Below, in pieces: positions 37,609 through 47,142 of a stretch of DNA of 64,000 bases. The notes below the pieces were generated by a model. The model searched no databases. It worked only from the letters and a program-made list of their open reading frames with translations, and had not been told where the DNA came from. The position numbers and the translations under genes are program-made. The stretch is from Hansfordia pulvinata (lineage: Eukaryota > Ascomycota > Sordariomycetes > Xylariales). The stretch's first letter is position 1, and each line of letters begins with the position of its first letter. Where the stretch lies: NCBI GenBank assembly GCA_006538405.1, contig BJKQ01000001.1:930001-994000 (forward strand). Reading direction: 5' to 3'.

Positions 37609-40600
37609 ATGGAGGGCCTTCTATTCGACTCGGCCTTTGACGCCGGCCCACGGGCCAACACGGGCTGCAGCTCGGTCAACGATCTGCAACAGCGCCTTCA
37701 TGCCTCTCTTGCCGCCAAGTCGTCCGACACCCGCTGCGAGCACGTCGACATGACCTTCGAGCTTCGTCACAGCACCGTCTTCGACCTCACTGCCGACGCC
37801 GAGGCCAACGCTCCAGACGAGTCCGACCCCATGCACCAGATATCCCAGCAACTCGTCACCCGCACCGTTACTGCTCTCGAGACCACGCAGGAGCAGCCAT
37901 CGGACGACCCGGTGCTCCAGAAAGCTGTTGCCAAATTCATCATCGCCCGGATTGGCTTGGCCGATGGCAGCTCTTGGGCCGTTCGAGAGATCTCTCGCGG
38001 GGTACAAGGCTGGACCTTTACCTACCTCTGCAAGCAGTCTTTGCAATTCTGGAATCGGGCCAACGCTAAGAACTCCGACCGTCCTCCCATTGCGAATTAC
38101 AGCATGAACCTACCCTTCGATCACATCAACCTGTCGCGTCCGGCGTTCGACTGCCGCGGCACTGTCACGATCGCCTTTACCAAGTCCACGAGAGCCATTC
38201 TCGTCAAGTACGGCCACACGCCGCTCCACAAGACCGTTGCCGACCTCGTGGAGCTCTACCCCATCCGCCTGCCGCCCACTCCCACAGCCCCTAATGCTCG
38301 GACGCCTAAGGCGAAGCGCCCTCCCCCTGCCGAGGGAGAGGAGGGTAGCCGCCGCAAGAAAGCCAAGAAGAAGCCTGCTGACCCTCCTGGACAAGGCGAA
38401 GGGGCCGAGCCTGTTCCTGGGGAGACTACAGAAGCCGGAGAAAGTGCCGCCCAAACCCCGGCCACCGGAGAGCAAGGGGCCAAGAAGAAGAGACCGCGCA
38501 AGAAGAGCACCAAAGCCACTCCGGCACAGGCACAAGAGCCAGCTGCCCAGGTTGAGCCACCCGCGGGCGACCAGCAGCCCGACACGGTCCAGGCAGCTCC
38601 TACTGAGTCTCCTCATGAGGAGACTCCGGCGTCACAAACCGGCCCGACAGCAGTGAATCTGCGTATCCCTCCCGCCGAAGCTGAACGTCGGAAGCAACAC
38701 GCCAATAACATGCTCAGGAGCAAGGACATTGACCCTGCCACTTTGTCCGTGGAGCAGTTCAACATCTTTGCTAACCAGGCACCCACGCTGCAAGAAGCTT
38801 CCCTCGAGATGCTCGCCAAGTATGGCGCCGAGCGTTTGCGTATTGTGCACCCCGACAATGGTGGCAGCGGTGGTAGCGGCGGGGCAGAACAAGCCGCTTC
38901 GAAGAACTCGACGCCTGGGCAATCCCAGATGGCCAACCCGACGCCTTCAGCCACGGCGGACCCATCTGCTTCTCAGACTCCTGCGCCAGTCGCACGTGAG
39001 GCGCAACCTGCTCAAGATCCCGAGCGCCCCGGCGTCTCCATCGGTGATGGGGCCGTCGTCTCCATGCAGCAGAATGGAGATGTTGGTACAACAGAGTCGA
39101 CGCTGTTGCCAAATGGGAGAAAAAGGAAGACTCGCGGTAGCTGCGAGAATTGTAAAGCCAACAAGGCTAAGTGCACCAAGGAACACCCTGCGTGCTCGGT
39201 ATGCCAGCAGAAGGGAGAGCAGTGCTTCTATGCGCCGCCCAAGCCACGAAAGAAATCAATCAACCCGCAAGGTGGCGACCAAGAGGCCACCCAGACCGAG
39301 GGATCGCTTGCAGCAAACGGCGGTGACGAAACCGGACAAGGCCTTGGCACATTTTCTACGCCGCAGGAGAAGCCTTCTCGTCGGAAGCCAAAGAAACCCA
39401 AAGCAGCTGACCCTCCCGGTCCACCTCCGACGGAGCTTGAACAAGAGTCTCCAGTGGTACCCGTCTCTGAATCCCAACAGTATGACAACTCGTCTGCTTT
39501 CAGCGCCAGTCACAGACCTTCTGTCGACGCTCGAGAGCACCGCGCGGACCCTCAGCCAGCTGCCGCCCCGGAATCTGACAACGAGGAGTTCTATCCTGAC
39601 CCGAACATTCTCAACCATCACCACAGTGACAACCAGGTTTTCAACTCTCACAATCACCACCCGGGCTTAAGCTTCCTTCACCACGAACCAACTCAAGCTC
39701 AACCTCATGCTCCGACGGGCCAGCCAGACCTTCGTGAGACTGCCAACACTACGGGACATGAGTTGTCACCTTCGCATCCAACGCAATCGAATCCAGTCCC
39801 TGAGCCATCGTTCACGGACCAGAGCCCATACCAACAGGCTCATCATAACCCGGTCCACCGTCACCAAACCGCAGAGTCTCGCCCGTCTCCGCGTCCTCAA
39901 AACGCCATGTCATCGCCCAAGGGTCAGAGGAAGAAAAGCACTGGTGCACGTCACAGTCTACCCACGAAACAGGTTTCAGTGGCGTCACCCGCCCCTGTGC
40001 CATCAGTCCAGCCCATGCAACAGCAGAGTGCTCAAAGTACTCCCCAGCACGGCCACCGGCCTCCAGCACAGCAGCCGGTGCCGCCACCTGCTCAGCCAAC
40101 CGTGCAGGAGCCTACTCATCAATCTGTTCAGCCCACTGTCCAGCATTTGATCCAGCAGCCCACACAGCCACCGGTTCGAAGGTCGCCCCATCAAGCCAAG
40201 GCAGTCACTGCCCACGCCCAATCTCGTCAGGGTCATCGGTCACAAAACACGACACCAGTCACCCAGACCCCTCTGGCACAGCCTCCCAGTCAGCCGCCTA
40301 ACGTGTCCTACAATGCGACAAATACCTATGATCCCTTCTCTCGGTACGATCAAGGGCATAGCCAGTTCCCCACGAGCACCGCGAACGAGCAGGGTAACTC
40401 CAGGATGAACTACGACACAAACGCATCGTACACCCCCACCACTTCGTCAAAGGGCACCACAAACTCACCCGCATACGACTTCCAACGGACTCGTAACCCT
40501 CTTAACCCGGCCTTGGACACTTCAGGCGGCTATGGCTCACAGCGCAACTCTTCCCGCGGCCAGTGGTCAGTCTCCCAGGCTGGCGGCACTCAAGCCAGCA

Positions 40601-41055
40601 GCAACAGCCCTTACACCATGGCGTCTGCATCCGCCTCCGGGTCTACAGGCGCGGCTGAAAGCTACGGCGGGCAAGCCCGAAACCAAAGTGCAACATCCTA
40701 CCAGCCGCAGCCGCAACCGCGGCAGTCGGCGTATGGCAACTCGTACGGTACAACACAGTCGCAGCCCCATCAAGCCACTACCTCCCACGGCACACATCCT
40801 TACTACGGCTACGGACAAGACCAGGCTACCCCTAGCGGGGGCAGCAGCAACAGTGGCGGCGTAATGAACCAGGGTGGCTTCCACGGACAGAGCCGCGGCT
40901 ACGGCATGCCACCGTCGGCCGACCCGGGCCCCTACCAACCCCATCGATCCCCAAACGTGCCCCAGGCGAACACTTATGGCGGCCATAGCTACGGCAGCAC
41001 TGACGAGCAGGGCATATACGAGCTGCTCCGTGCCAGCGGTACGGGTCACCAGTAA
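37609..41055 (+). CDS. Large Zn2Cys6 (Gal4-type) DNA-binding protein
   Basis: A single exon of 1148 residues. Residues 512-539 form a canonical binuclear zinc cluster, CX2CX6CX6CX2CX6C, with basic flanks (RKRKTRGSC before, KPRKKS after). Unusually for the class the cluster is in the middle. Residues 1-230 are a folded-looking domain that I do not recognise (for example WTFTYLCKQSLQFWNRANAK and LVKYGHTPLHKTVADLVELYP). Residues 230-330 are Lys/Pro/Ala-rich low complexity with several possible nuclear localisation signals (RRKKAKKK, KKKRPRKK). Residues 600-1148 are Gln/Pro/His/Ser/Tyr-rich and disordered, a typical activation or scaffold tail. It is presumably a nuclear transcriptional regulator; no fungal-specific TF middle domain is visible. 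Its targets are unknown. Confidence 0.85.
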   Translation: MEGLLFDSAFDAGPRANTGCSSVNDLQQRLHASLAAKSSDTRCEHVDMTFELRHSTVFDLTADAEANAPDESDPMHQISQQLVTRTVTALETTQEQPSDDPVLQKAVAKFIIARIGLADGSSWAVREISRGVQGWTFTYLCKQSLQFWNRANAKNSDRPPIANYSMNLPFDHINLSRPAFDCRGTVTIAFTKSTRAILVKYGHTPLHKTVADLVELYPIRLPPTPTAPNARTPKAKRPPPAEGEEGSRRKKAKKKPADPPGQGEGAEPVPGETTEAGESAAQTPATGEQGAKKKRPRKKSTKATPAQAQEPAAQVEPPAGDQQPDTVQAAPTESPHEETPASQTGPTAVNLRIPPAEAERRKQHANNMLRSKDIDPATLSVEQFNIFANQAPTLQEASLEMLAKYGAERLRIVHPDNGGSGGSGGAEQAASKNSTPGQSQMANPTPSATADPSASQTPAPVAREAQPAQDPERPGVSIGDGAVVSMQQNGDVGTTESTLLPNGRKRKTRGSCENCKANKAKCTKEHPACSVCQQKGEQCFYAPPKPRKKSINPQGGDQEATQTEGSLAANGGDETGQGLGTFSTPQEKPSRRKPKKPKAADPPGPPPTELEQESPVVPVSESQQYDNSSAFSASHRPSVDAREHRADPQPAAAPESDNEEFYPDPNILNHHHSDNQVFNSHNHHPGLSFLHHEPTQAQPHAPTGQPDLRETANTTGHELSPSHPTQSNPVPEPSFTDQSPYQQAHHNPVHRHQTAESRPSPRPQNAMSSPKGQRKKSTGARHSLPTKQVSVASPAPVPSVQPMQQQSAQSTPQHGHRPPAQQPVPPPAQPTVQEPTHQSVQPTVQHLIQQPTQPPVRRSPHQAKAVTAHAQSRQGHRSQNTTPVTQTPLAQPPSQPPNVSYNATNTYDPFSRYDQGHSQFPTSTANEQGNSRMNYDTNASYTPTTSSKGTTNSPAYDFQRTRNPLNPALDTSGGYGSQRNSSRGQWSVSQAGGTQASSNSPYTMASASASGSTGAAESYGGQARNQSATSYQPQPQPRQSAYGNSYGTTQSQPHQATTSHGTHPYYGYGQDQATPSGGSSNSGGVMNQGGFHGQSRGYGMPPSADPGPYQPHRSPNVPQANTYGGHSYGSTDEQGIYELLRASGTGHQ

Positions 41056-41763
41056 CGACCTAGGCTCAGGGCCAACAAGGGAACTATTGTCTCCCATGTT
41101 AACCCTGAGACAGTGCGGCGGGGTTGCCGCGACTCCACGAGCGTGAAGTTTCCGCTTCGGATTTCCAATGTTTCTTCATCCCTCTGTGCTGGACTACACT
41201 TGCAACGCCCCTATTTTTCTTCTTCTTATTCCCATATTATGATACCCAATTTGCACGGCGTTGGTGTGGCTATGTGAGCTGCTGCGGGGCGACGTTCCGG
41301 CCACCGGGCACGGACAAATGATGCCACCAAGGGTGGTGAAATGAGCTGGATGCGCCAAGGCAATAAGACGGGAGCCCAGCGAGCTTCGCTTGTGAGGTGT
41401 GTTTATGTGTAGACCACATGTCTTAGTACGGCATGTGCCTTTGATGGAGGAACGCATGGAGGGAATAAAGTATATGTCAAACAGCTAGAAGTCCTAGATG
41501 TATAAGTGCATTGCCATCCGTGATGAGCATCTAAAACTTGACCCAAGTTGATGTCCTATCTTGTATGGATCTCGGGCCTCTGCCAGTGCTCGCAAGGCCG
41601 CCGATGCCCGGAACACAATAAAAGGCGCCTTCCGGCCGTCTGGGCACCCTTGGCCAGTCCAACACGATCTACATTCCAAAATTGCATGGTCTATAGGAAC
41701 TCGCTCGTTGTTACAGCTAGTTCTGAGTGTTTTCTGGATGTTTTTGGCCTGGAAGCAAAATCA
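41056..41763. other. Convergent 3' intergenic region
   Basis: Between the stops of the Zn2Cys6 gene (+) and guanine deaminase (-). Nothing else is recognised. Confidence 0.55.
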
Positions 41764-43422
41764 TCACTGCCGCGTGTGCACCAGACGACCCCTGACCCAA
41801 ACCATCTTGGTGTTGCGGTCGTCACCGTTGTACAGCCACTTTGCTACGCGGTCGTCCCACGACTCCCACCCGAAGATGTCAACGTTGCCCTCGTCGCGAC
41901 CAGCTTCACTGGATGGGTCGTCGGCGTCATCATCGGCTTCGGGCACCCGCGCCAGGCCTACGAGCTGCGCGTCCCACTCCATGCCGACTTCGAAGCCGCC
42001 GACGCGCTGGCCCAGGCCGAGGATGTGTGCCCCGCCCCGTGTTGCGAGGTGCAGCACCTCCTCGACGCCGAGCTTCTCCCGTGCGCGGTCTGCTTCTCTC
42101 TCCTCTCGCTCTACCGCGCCGTTGCTTTCCGTCTTACGCCGCTTCTGATGGCCCTCGGGATCTGACCTTTGATCCTCCTGATCAACCGTCTCACCACGGG
42201 CGTTGCCCGGGCCCGCGTCCAACTCTTCTCGCGGCGGCATGGCCAACCTGTTGGAGACTAGTACGGCCTGACGCGCAGCCTCGAGCACGCTGGCGCTCCA
42301 GCCACCACTGACGTCGGTTCCCAGCCCGACACCGACGCCCCGCCCTAGCAGCCATCGCACGCGGGCCTCTCCGCTGGTCAGGGCACCATTGGAGCATGGG
42401 CAATGGGCAACGCCGGCGCCGGCAGCTGCCAGCGTGTCCGCCTCGTCACCGCTGAGCCACACGCCGTGGGCCATAACAGTGCGAGGGCCTAGGAGGCCAG
42501 GAGCACGCGCGTACGCCCCGACATAAGAGACCCTGCTGTCGCCCAGCTGCTCGTACTCGCGTCGCACCATTGCCACCTCGTTTACATTCTCGGACACGTG
42601 GGTCTGTGCTGCAATATCCGGGTGGGCGAGACGTAAGGCGCCGAGGGCAGAGAGCATGGCGGGGCTGCAAGCAGGTGCGAATCGCGGAGTGATGCAGGGC
42701 TCAACCAGAGGCGGGAGTGGTGAGGGCGGCGAAAAGGGAGGAAGAGGTTTGCCGGCGCGTGACTGGATATGTGCGATGGTGGCCTCGGTCTTGGCAACGG
42801 CATCAGCAGGCGACTCATCGAGATAGTTGGGAGGCCCGAGGCGATCCATGCAGACGCGGCCAACGAGGGCGCGCTGACCAGCCGCGAGGCACAGGTCGGC
42901 CAGCAGGTTGGTAGCAGGGACGTGGATGGTGGCAAAGTAGCAGGCGGTGGTGGTGCCGTGAGCGAGCGTGCGGCGGACGCAGGCAGCGTAGACACGGCGG
43001 GCATGAGGGGGTGGAGGGTCATCGATGCTGCTGTCGGGACTGCCCATGGCGGCCTCGGCCGGGAAGGTGTACGTGTCGAGCCAGTGTAGCAGGGTTGACT
43101 TGCCGAAGACGCCTGCGTTGGGGTACTGGGGCGCGTGGATGTGCGTGTCGACGAAGCCCGGAAAGAAGAAGTCGAGCCCGTCTCGCGTCTCCGTCACGTC
43201 AATGGGGTCGTCAGGGTCAGTATTGGACCATCCCAGCTCGGTGTAAATGGTAGACTCTGCGCGGTCGCGATCGCAAGCGGGCTCGATGCGAAGGATGCGG
43301 CCCTCGTGGCCGACGAAAACTGCACAGCCATGCAGGTACTCGAGCTTATCAAGACTGACACTGTGGATGAAAGTGCCGAGAAAGAGTTTCCGCCGTGGTG
43401 GCGCGGCGGGGGGTTGTACCAT
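41764..43422 (-). CDS. Guanine deaminase (amidohydrolase)
   Basis: A single-exon frame of 552 residues from ATG 43422. It converts guanine to xanthine in purine salvage and catabolism, in the cytosol. The metal-binding HxH motif is FPGFVDTHIHAPQYPN (His94, His96), the form seen in guanine deaminases. Further on are TFPAEAAM, the conserved His in QTHVSENVNEV, and the Asp in LGTDVSGGWSASVLEAARQA, which completes the zinc site. A charged low-complexity insert (about residues 420-450, rich in Glu/Arg/Asp) is unusual but does not touch the motifs. Confidence 0.92.
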   Translation of the reverse strand: MVQPPAAPPRRKLFLGTFIHSVSLDKLEYLHGCAVFVGHEGRILRIEPACDRDRAESTIYTELGWSNTDPDDPIDVTETRDGLDFFFPGFVDTHIHAPQYPNAGVFGKSTLLHWLDTYTFPAEAAMGSPDSSIDDPPPPHARRVYAACVRRTLAHGTTTACYFATIHVPATNLLADLCLAAGQRALVGRVCMDRLGPPNYLDESPADAVAKTEATIAHIQSRAGKPLPPFSPPSPLPPLVEPCITPRFAPACSPAMLSALGALRLAHPDIAAQTHVSENVNEVAMVRREYEQLGDSRVSYVGAYARAPGLLGPRTVMAHGVWLSGDEADTLAAAGAGVAHCPCSNGALTSGEARVRWLLGRGVGVGLGTDVSGGWSASVLEAARQAVLVSNRLAMPPREELDAGPGNARGETVDQEDQRSDPEGHQKRRKTESNGAVEREEREADRAREKLGVEEVLHLATRGGAHILGLGQRVGGFEVGMEWDAQLVGLARVPEADDDADDPSSEAGRDEGNVDIFGWESWDDRVAKWLYNGDDRNTKMVWVRGRLVHTRQ

Positions 43423-44436
43423 GTTGTTAAGGGAGGGAACGACGAGCAGGTGCTGACACGGCGTGAGTTGGAGTGAAGGGGCCGGAACAGTCTGCGACTA
43501 CATGCCGCGGGGATGGCCGGGGTGGCTTATGAGGCGGATCGTGGATGAGGGGCAGTGTCGGGAAGCGACATCAGCCATGCCTGTGCTCCGTGGGTGCTGC
43601 AGCGGCCCGAGATGGCGGCGGCGGCGGGCCGTCGTGGTGATAAGAATCAGCCTCCGGGACAGCACGGAGCCGATTGATGGGTCTGGCGTTGTTTGTCAGA
43701 GGCGATGGAGAGCAGCTGAAGGAGTGTCACATGCGCGAGTCACCCGGTATGAGCCAAGGCGCACTCGCGACGCGGCTCATTCCAAAGCGTGCTGGACCTG
43801 GACGGGACGAGATGGGGCGGCGGCAGAGGCCGTGGCGAACTGCTGTGGTTGGCGGGATCTATCTGAAGCTCGGGACTTTGGGGAGGGAGGCCGAAGCTGA
43901 CGGAAGAGGGGCATCGAGGGGTATAACCGGGGGCCGATTCTAGATATGGCGATAAGGAAGCCGCCCGTGATACAGCCAGCTTTACGCACGAGTAATAAGG
44001 CATCGTGAGAATGGAACACGTTCAAGGTGACGGTGTGGATGGTGGGGGCGGGGCTGCCCGGCTCCTGCCCCATTTGGAGGCGTCCACTCGCGCAGCCGGC
44101 GTGTCCCTGGTCGTGCCTGCCTTATCACAAGTCGAGCGCACTTCCGCGGAAGAACCGAGCAAGTGGAAGGGGCGACCGACACCATGCTCGTGCCAACCTG
44201 AACAACACCTTGTATTACGGCAACACATCGGAAATCTTTGGCTTTGGCACCCTAATGAAGCCTTGGCTCTTCTTCCACCATCACATGTCAACTTGTTGCA
44301 ATACGCCACCCGCAGAACTACATCAATCGACAAAATCGGGCACGCCTTGAAACCTCGGTGAGCTTCTAATGTCAAGCTGTCCTATTGTCAAATAAGCTGC
44401 CGCTTCTTCAACGTGGTTCGCCACTAGCACCATGAA
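43423..44436. other. Intergenic region between guanine deaminase and tRNA gene
   Basis: About 1 kb, presumably the guanine deaminase promoter plus the 5' flank of the tRNA gene. No coding exon is supported. Confidence 0.5.
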
Positions 44437-44562
44437 AGCATCTTGGCGCAGCGGAAGCGCGGTATGTTTACTCCCATATCATCTCCACCATAACCCATTC
44501 ACTAACATGCCACAGCCGGGCTCATAACCCGGAGGTCCTTGGATCGAAACCAAGAGATGCTA
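44437..44562 (+). tRNA. tRNA-iMet: Initiator tRNA-Met (CAT) interrupted by a spliceosomal-type intron
   Basis: With 44462-44515 removed the sequence folds as a perfect 72-nt cloverleaf: acceptor AGCATCT/AGATGCT (44437-44443, 44555-44561), D stem GCGC/GCGC with loop AGCGGAA, base 26 = G44461, anticodon stem CCGGG/CCCGG with loop CTCATAA (anticodon CAT at 44523-44525), variable loop AGGTC, T stem CTTGG/CCAAG with loop ATCGAAA, discriminator A44562. The A1:U72 pair, three consecutive G:C pairs in the anticodon stem, and A54/A60 in the T loop are initiator hallmarks. The internal A box (about 44444-44454) and B box (44541-44551) are intact. The insert lies between nucleotides 26 and 27, not at 37/38 where eukaryotic tRNA introns normally sit. 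Whether the gene is expressed cannot be told from sequence. Confidence 0.88.
44462..44515 (+). other. 54-nt intron-like insert in the tRNA, GT-AG type
   Basis: It begins GTATGT, the 5' splice consensus used by protein genes in this window (for example at 25545 and 4404). It has ACTAAC at 44501-44506 as branch site and ends CACAG, with about 10 nt between the branch A and the AG. Length and composition match the short spliceosomal introns of the neighbouring genes. I see no evident bulge-helix-bulge for tRNA endonuclease. Confidence 0.8.
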
Positions 44563-44572
44563 GTGCACTCAA

Positions 44573-44579
44573 TTTTTTT
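44573..44579 (+). terminator. Pol III oligo-T terminator
   Basis: Seven T residues begin 11 nt after the discriminator base of the initiator tRNA gene, the usual position and form of an RNA polymerase III terminator. Confidence 0.85.
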
Positions 44580-45619
44580 CGACTATATTTCTCCACCTGC
44601 AGCGGATCTGCCAATAGTGAGGGACATCTGGTTCTATGCTTTTTTATCCAACTTCAATGTTGCCAGCCTAATGAAAGACGCAAGTACGGCCCATTCACGG
44701 GTCTACCTATATCAATGTTCACGGATAACCGCATACAACTCACCCATGCAAGCCAAGGGCATCCCAATCCACCGTCTCCTCAGATCATACTGATCCACGA
44801 CTCTGGTTACCTACCAGACAAGTGAATCATCAGACCGCTTTTCAAGACCAGTAGCAGTAAGACGATCCAAGACTACCAAATCGACCATGTCGTCCAGTTT
44901 TCTCTACTCAGATAGATGTTGAGAGGGCGAAGCCTCGCGGGTTTCATGCCACCTAGGACATATACGAAATTTCGGCTTCGGCCACGGAACACACGAGGGT
45001 CGAAAGAAATAACGGTCAGTATCAACGATATTAGAAACAAAAGCCCGCCTTCTCGCTCGTGAGACAGCGAGGAAAACGGAAAGAATTGACAAGGTCACAG
45101 CGTTGAAAAGCTTGGATAACAGACCAGCAGACACGACACTCAGAAGGGGATATATTGAAAATCTCTGGTCGCGACTGAAGACAGAGCTCGATCCTACTCT
45201 GGGGTCGTACGCAGTGGCTTTACTTGATTTGATCCGACCCCGCGGCCGTCTCTGACACACAGCTGAGCTGGGCTGAGCACCTCCGAAATGTCGACAACTG
45301 GCTGATCCTGCATTCCTGTAAGCGCCAACTGCTGTCTCCGGGCCGTTGCGCAAACCAGCCTCGCGACACGTACGAGTACGCTCGGTGCATGGTCGCGACC
45401 AGCTTACTATGTCAGAACGTGGTTCTATTTGCCCAAGATGCAAGCTATGGCGAAACCCTGCTAAACACATACGAATGTTCTCAGATCCGACATCAGACCA
45501 ATCCTTACAATCGGTGCTCGAGGCACACCAACCCAGGCCCCTTTTTCCTAAGCGACCGCGTATTGAAAACAATCTCTGCTGCACAGACCGCACCCGACAG
45601 CACCCGGCCGAAGACAGCC
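44580..45619. other. Intergenic region, no supported gene
   Basis: About 1 kb between the tRNA and the SGNH hydrolase, with a TACGAGTA octamer at 45371-45378. The short frames have no recognisable domain. Confidence 0.5.
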
Positions 45620-46599
45620 ATGGCGACACCCGAAGACCCAGACAGGCCGGAGAAGATGAAAAAGAAGCCCCTTCACATTGCGAGCCTGGGATCCTCCTTC
45701 GCGGCAGGGCCCTCGCTCGCGCCCGTCGCCGACCGCGACGCGGCCCGCTCGACGATCAACTACGCCGGGCTTCTCGCAGCGAGACGGGGCCCGGGGGCCC
45801 TCCGGGTGACGGACCTGTCCGTGACGGGCGCCACGCTGGCCCACGTCCTCGACACGCCGCGCGACGACTCGCAGTCCCGGCCAGGCTGCGCGCCCTTCCC
45901 GCCGCAGGTGCGCGAGCTGCTGCCGGCGGACGCGGGCGCGGTGCTGCTCCTGGCGGGTGGGCGGACGCGGGCTACGTCGAGGGGATGCACGCCGACACGG
46001 CGCGCAGCCACTGGGTGGGCGCGTTCATGGACATGGACGAGGGGGTGGAGCCGCGGGCGACGGCAGAGGCGGCGGGGCCGGCGGCGGAGGACGGCATCTG
46101 CCGCGGGCTCGGGGCGGTGCTGGACGGGATACACGAGAGGTGCCCGGGCGCGCGGGTGCTGGTGCTCGAGCACCTGACGCTCATGGGGCCGGACGTGCGG
46201 CCCAGGGGCGGCGGCCACGATGGAGGCGGCGGCGGCGGCGGCGGCGGTGGTGATGGTGAGAGGAGGCGCGCCGACGTGCTGTTCGGCCCGGACCGCGTCG
46301 AGCACCACCGCGCCGTCGCGGCGATGCTGCAGCGGGCCACGGCCAGGGCGGTGGGCGAGCGCGCGCGCGAGGGGTGGTGCCGGCTGGTCCCCGTCGCGGC
46401 GGCCAGCGAGGGCCACGGCGTCGGGTCCGCGGAGCCCTGGGTCGAGGGCTTCTCGTGGCGCCTGGTCTACGCGGGCGGCGCGTTCCACCCCAACGCCGCG
46501 GGCATGGAGGCCGTCTCACGCATGTTGGAGGCCGAACTCGTCGCGCTGGGGCTGCTGGAGGAAGAGGCGGCGCAGCAGAAGGAGGGCTCCATCCGTTGA
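45620..46599 (+). CDS. SGNH/GDSL-type hydrolase (one apparent frameshift)
   Basis: Begins at ATG 45620 and ends at 46599, about 326 residues with no introns. SGNH blocks: the Ser in IASLGSSFAAGPS (block I), GATLAHVL (block II region), LLLAGG-ADAGYVEGMHADT (block III) and FHPNAAGMEAV (block V His). The break in block III is closed by one extra G at 45959-45961, after which 980+1 nt is divisible by three. In the restored frame block III reads GGAD where this fungal family usually has GGND, so the oxyanion Asn may be replaced. The family contains esterases and lipases; the substrate is unknown. No signal peptide is visible, so it is probably intracellular. A Gly10 run sits in a surface loop near residue 205. 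It is convergent with the aminotransferase gene. Confidence 0.75.
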
Positions 46600-47142
46600 T
46601 TTCGTTGCATGTGTTGCTGCTGCTGTAGTTGTTTGCACAGATGATCATGGCAACGTCTATGAAGGTGATGCTGATAGTGAACCTCGAAAGAAGTGACGAA
46701 CTTCTGAGATAGCTCCCACCTCAGCACGGCGGCAGTCGAGATAGGGGCACGAAGAGTGAGTGTTTCAATATTTCCCATGTGCCTCAGCAAGACCATAGCC
46801 TTGTCGAGAAGTGTTGGACAGCGGAAGCGGGTCAAGAAACAGAACAAAATCCCTCGGGGCTCATTTCGGATAGATTGAAATATCTATCTACAGAGTACGC
46901 AAATCTGGCTGGCTGAAATTGGAGCCTCGTGATGAAAAAGACGTGTGGCTTCGGACTTTGCTATATGATGGCGTGAATGTCTTCACTTAGTCAACGGACT
47001 TGTTCCTCCCATTGAGCAGGATACCCAGAATATTCTCAGGGGCCGGTAGAGCACGCGATTTCATACCAGTCTTTCTGCACCCATTACCCTCCAGCTCACC
47101 TTTCCAGCCCGGCCAGTACCACTCTGTTGACTGCCCGGCCAC
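46600..47142. other. Convergent 3' intergenic region
   Basis: Between the stops of the SGNH hydrolase (+) and the aminotransferase (-). No additional feature is seen. Confidence 0.55.

Noticed and set aside
44462..44515. Treating the tRNA insert as a canonical endonuclease-cut intron
   Set aside because: It is at 26/27 rather than 37/38, the anticodon arm is contiguous, and the ends and branch motif match spliceosomal introns. No bulge-helix-bulge was evident by eye, though a fold calculation would be needed to exclude it.
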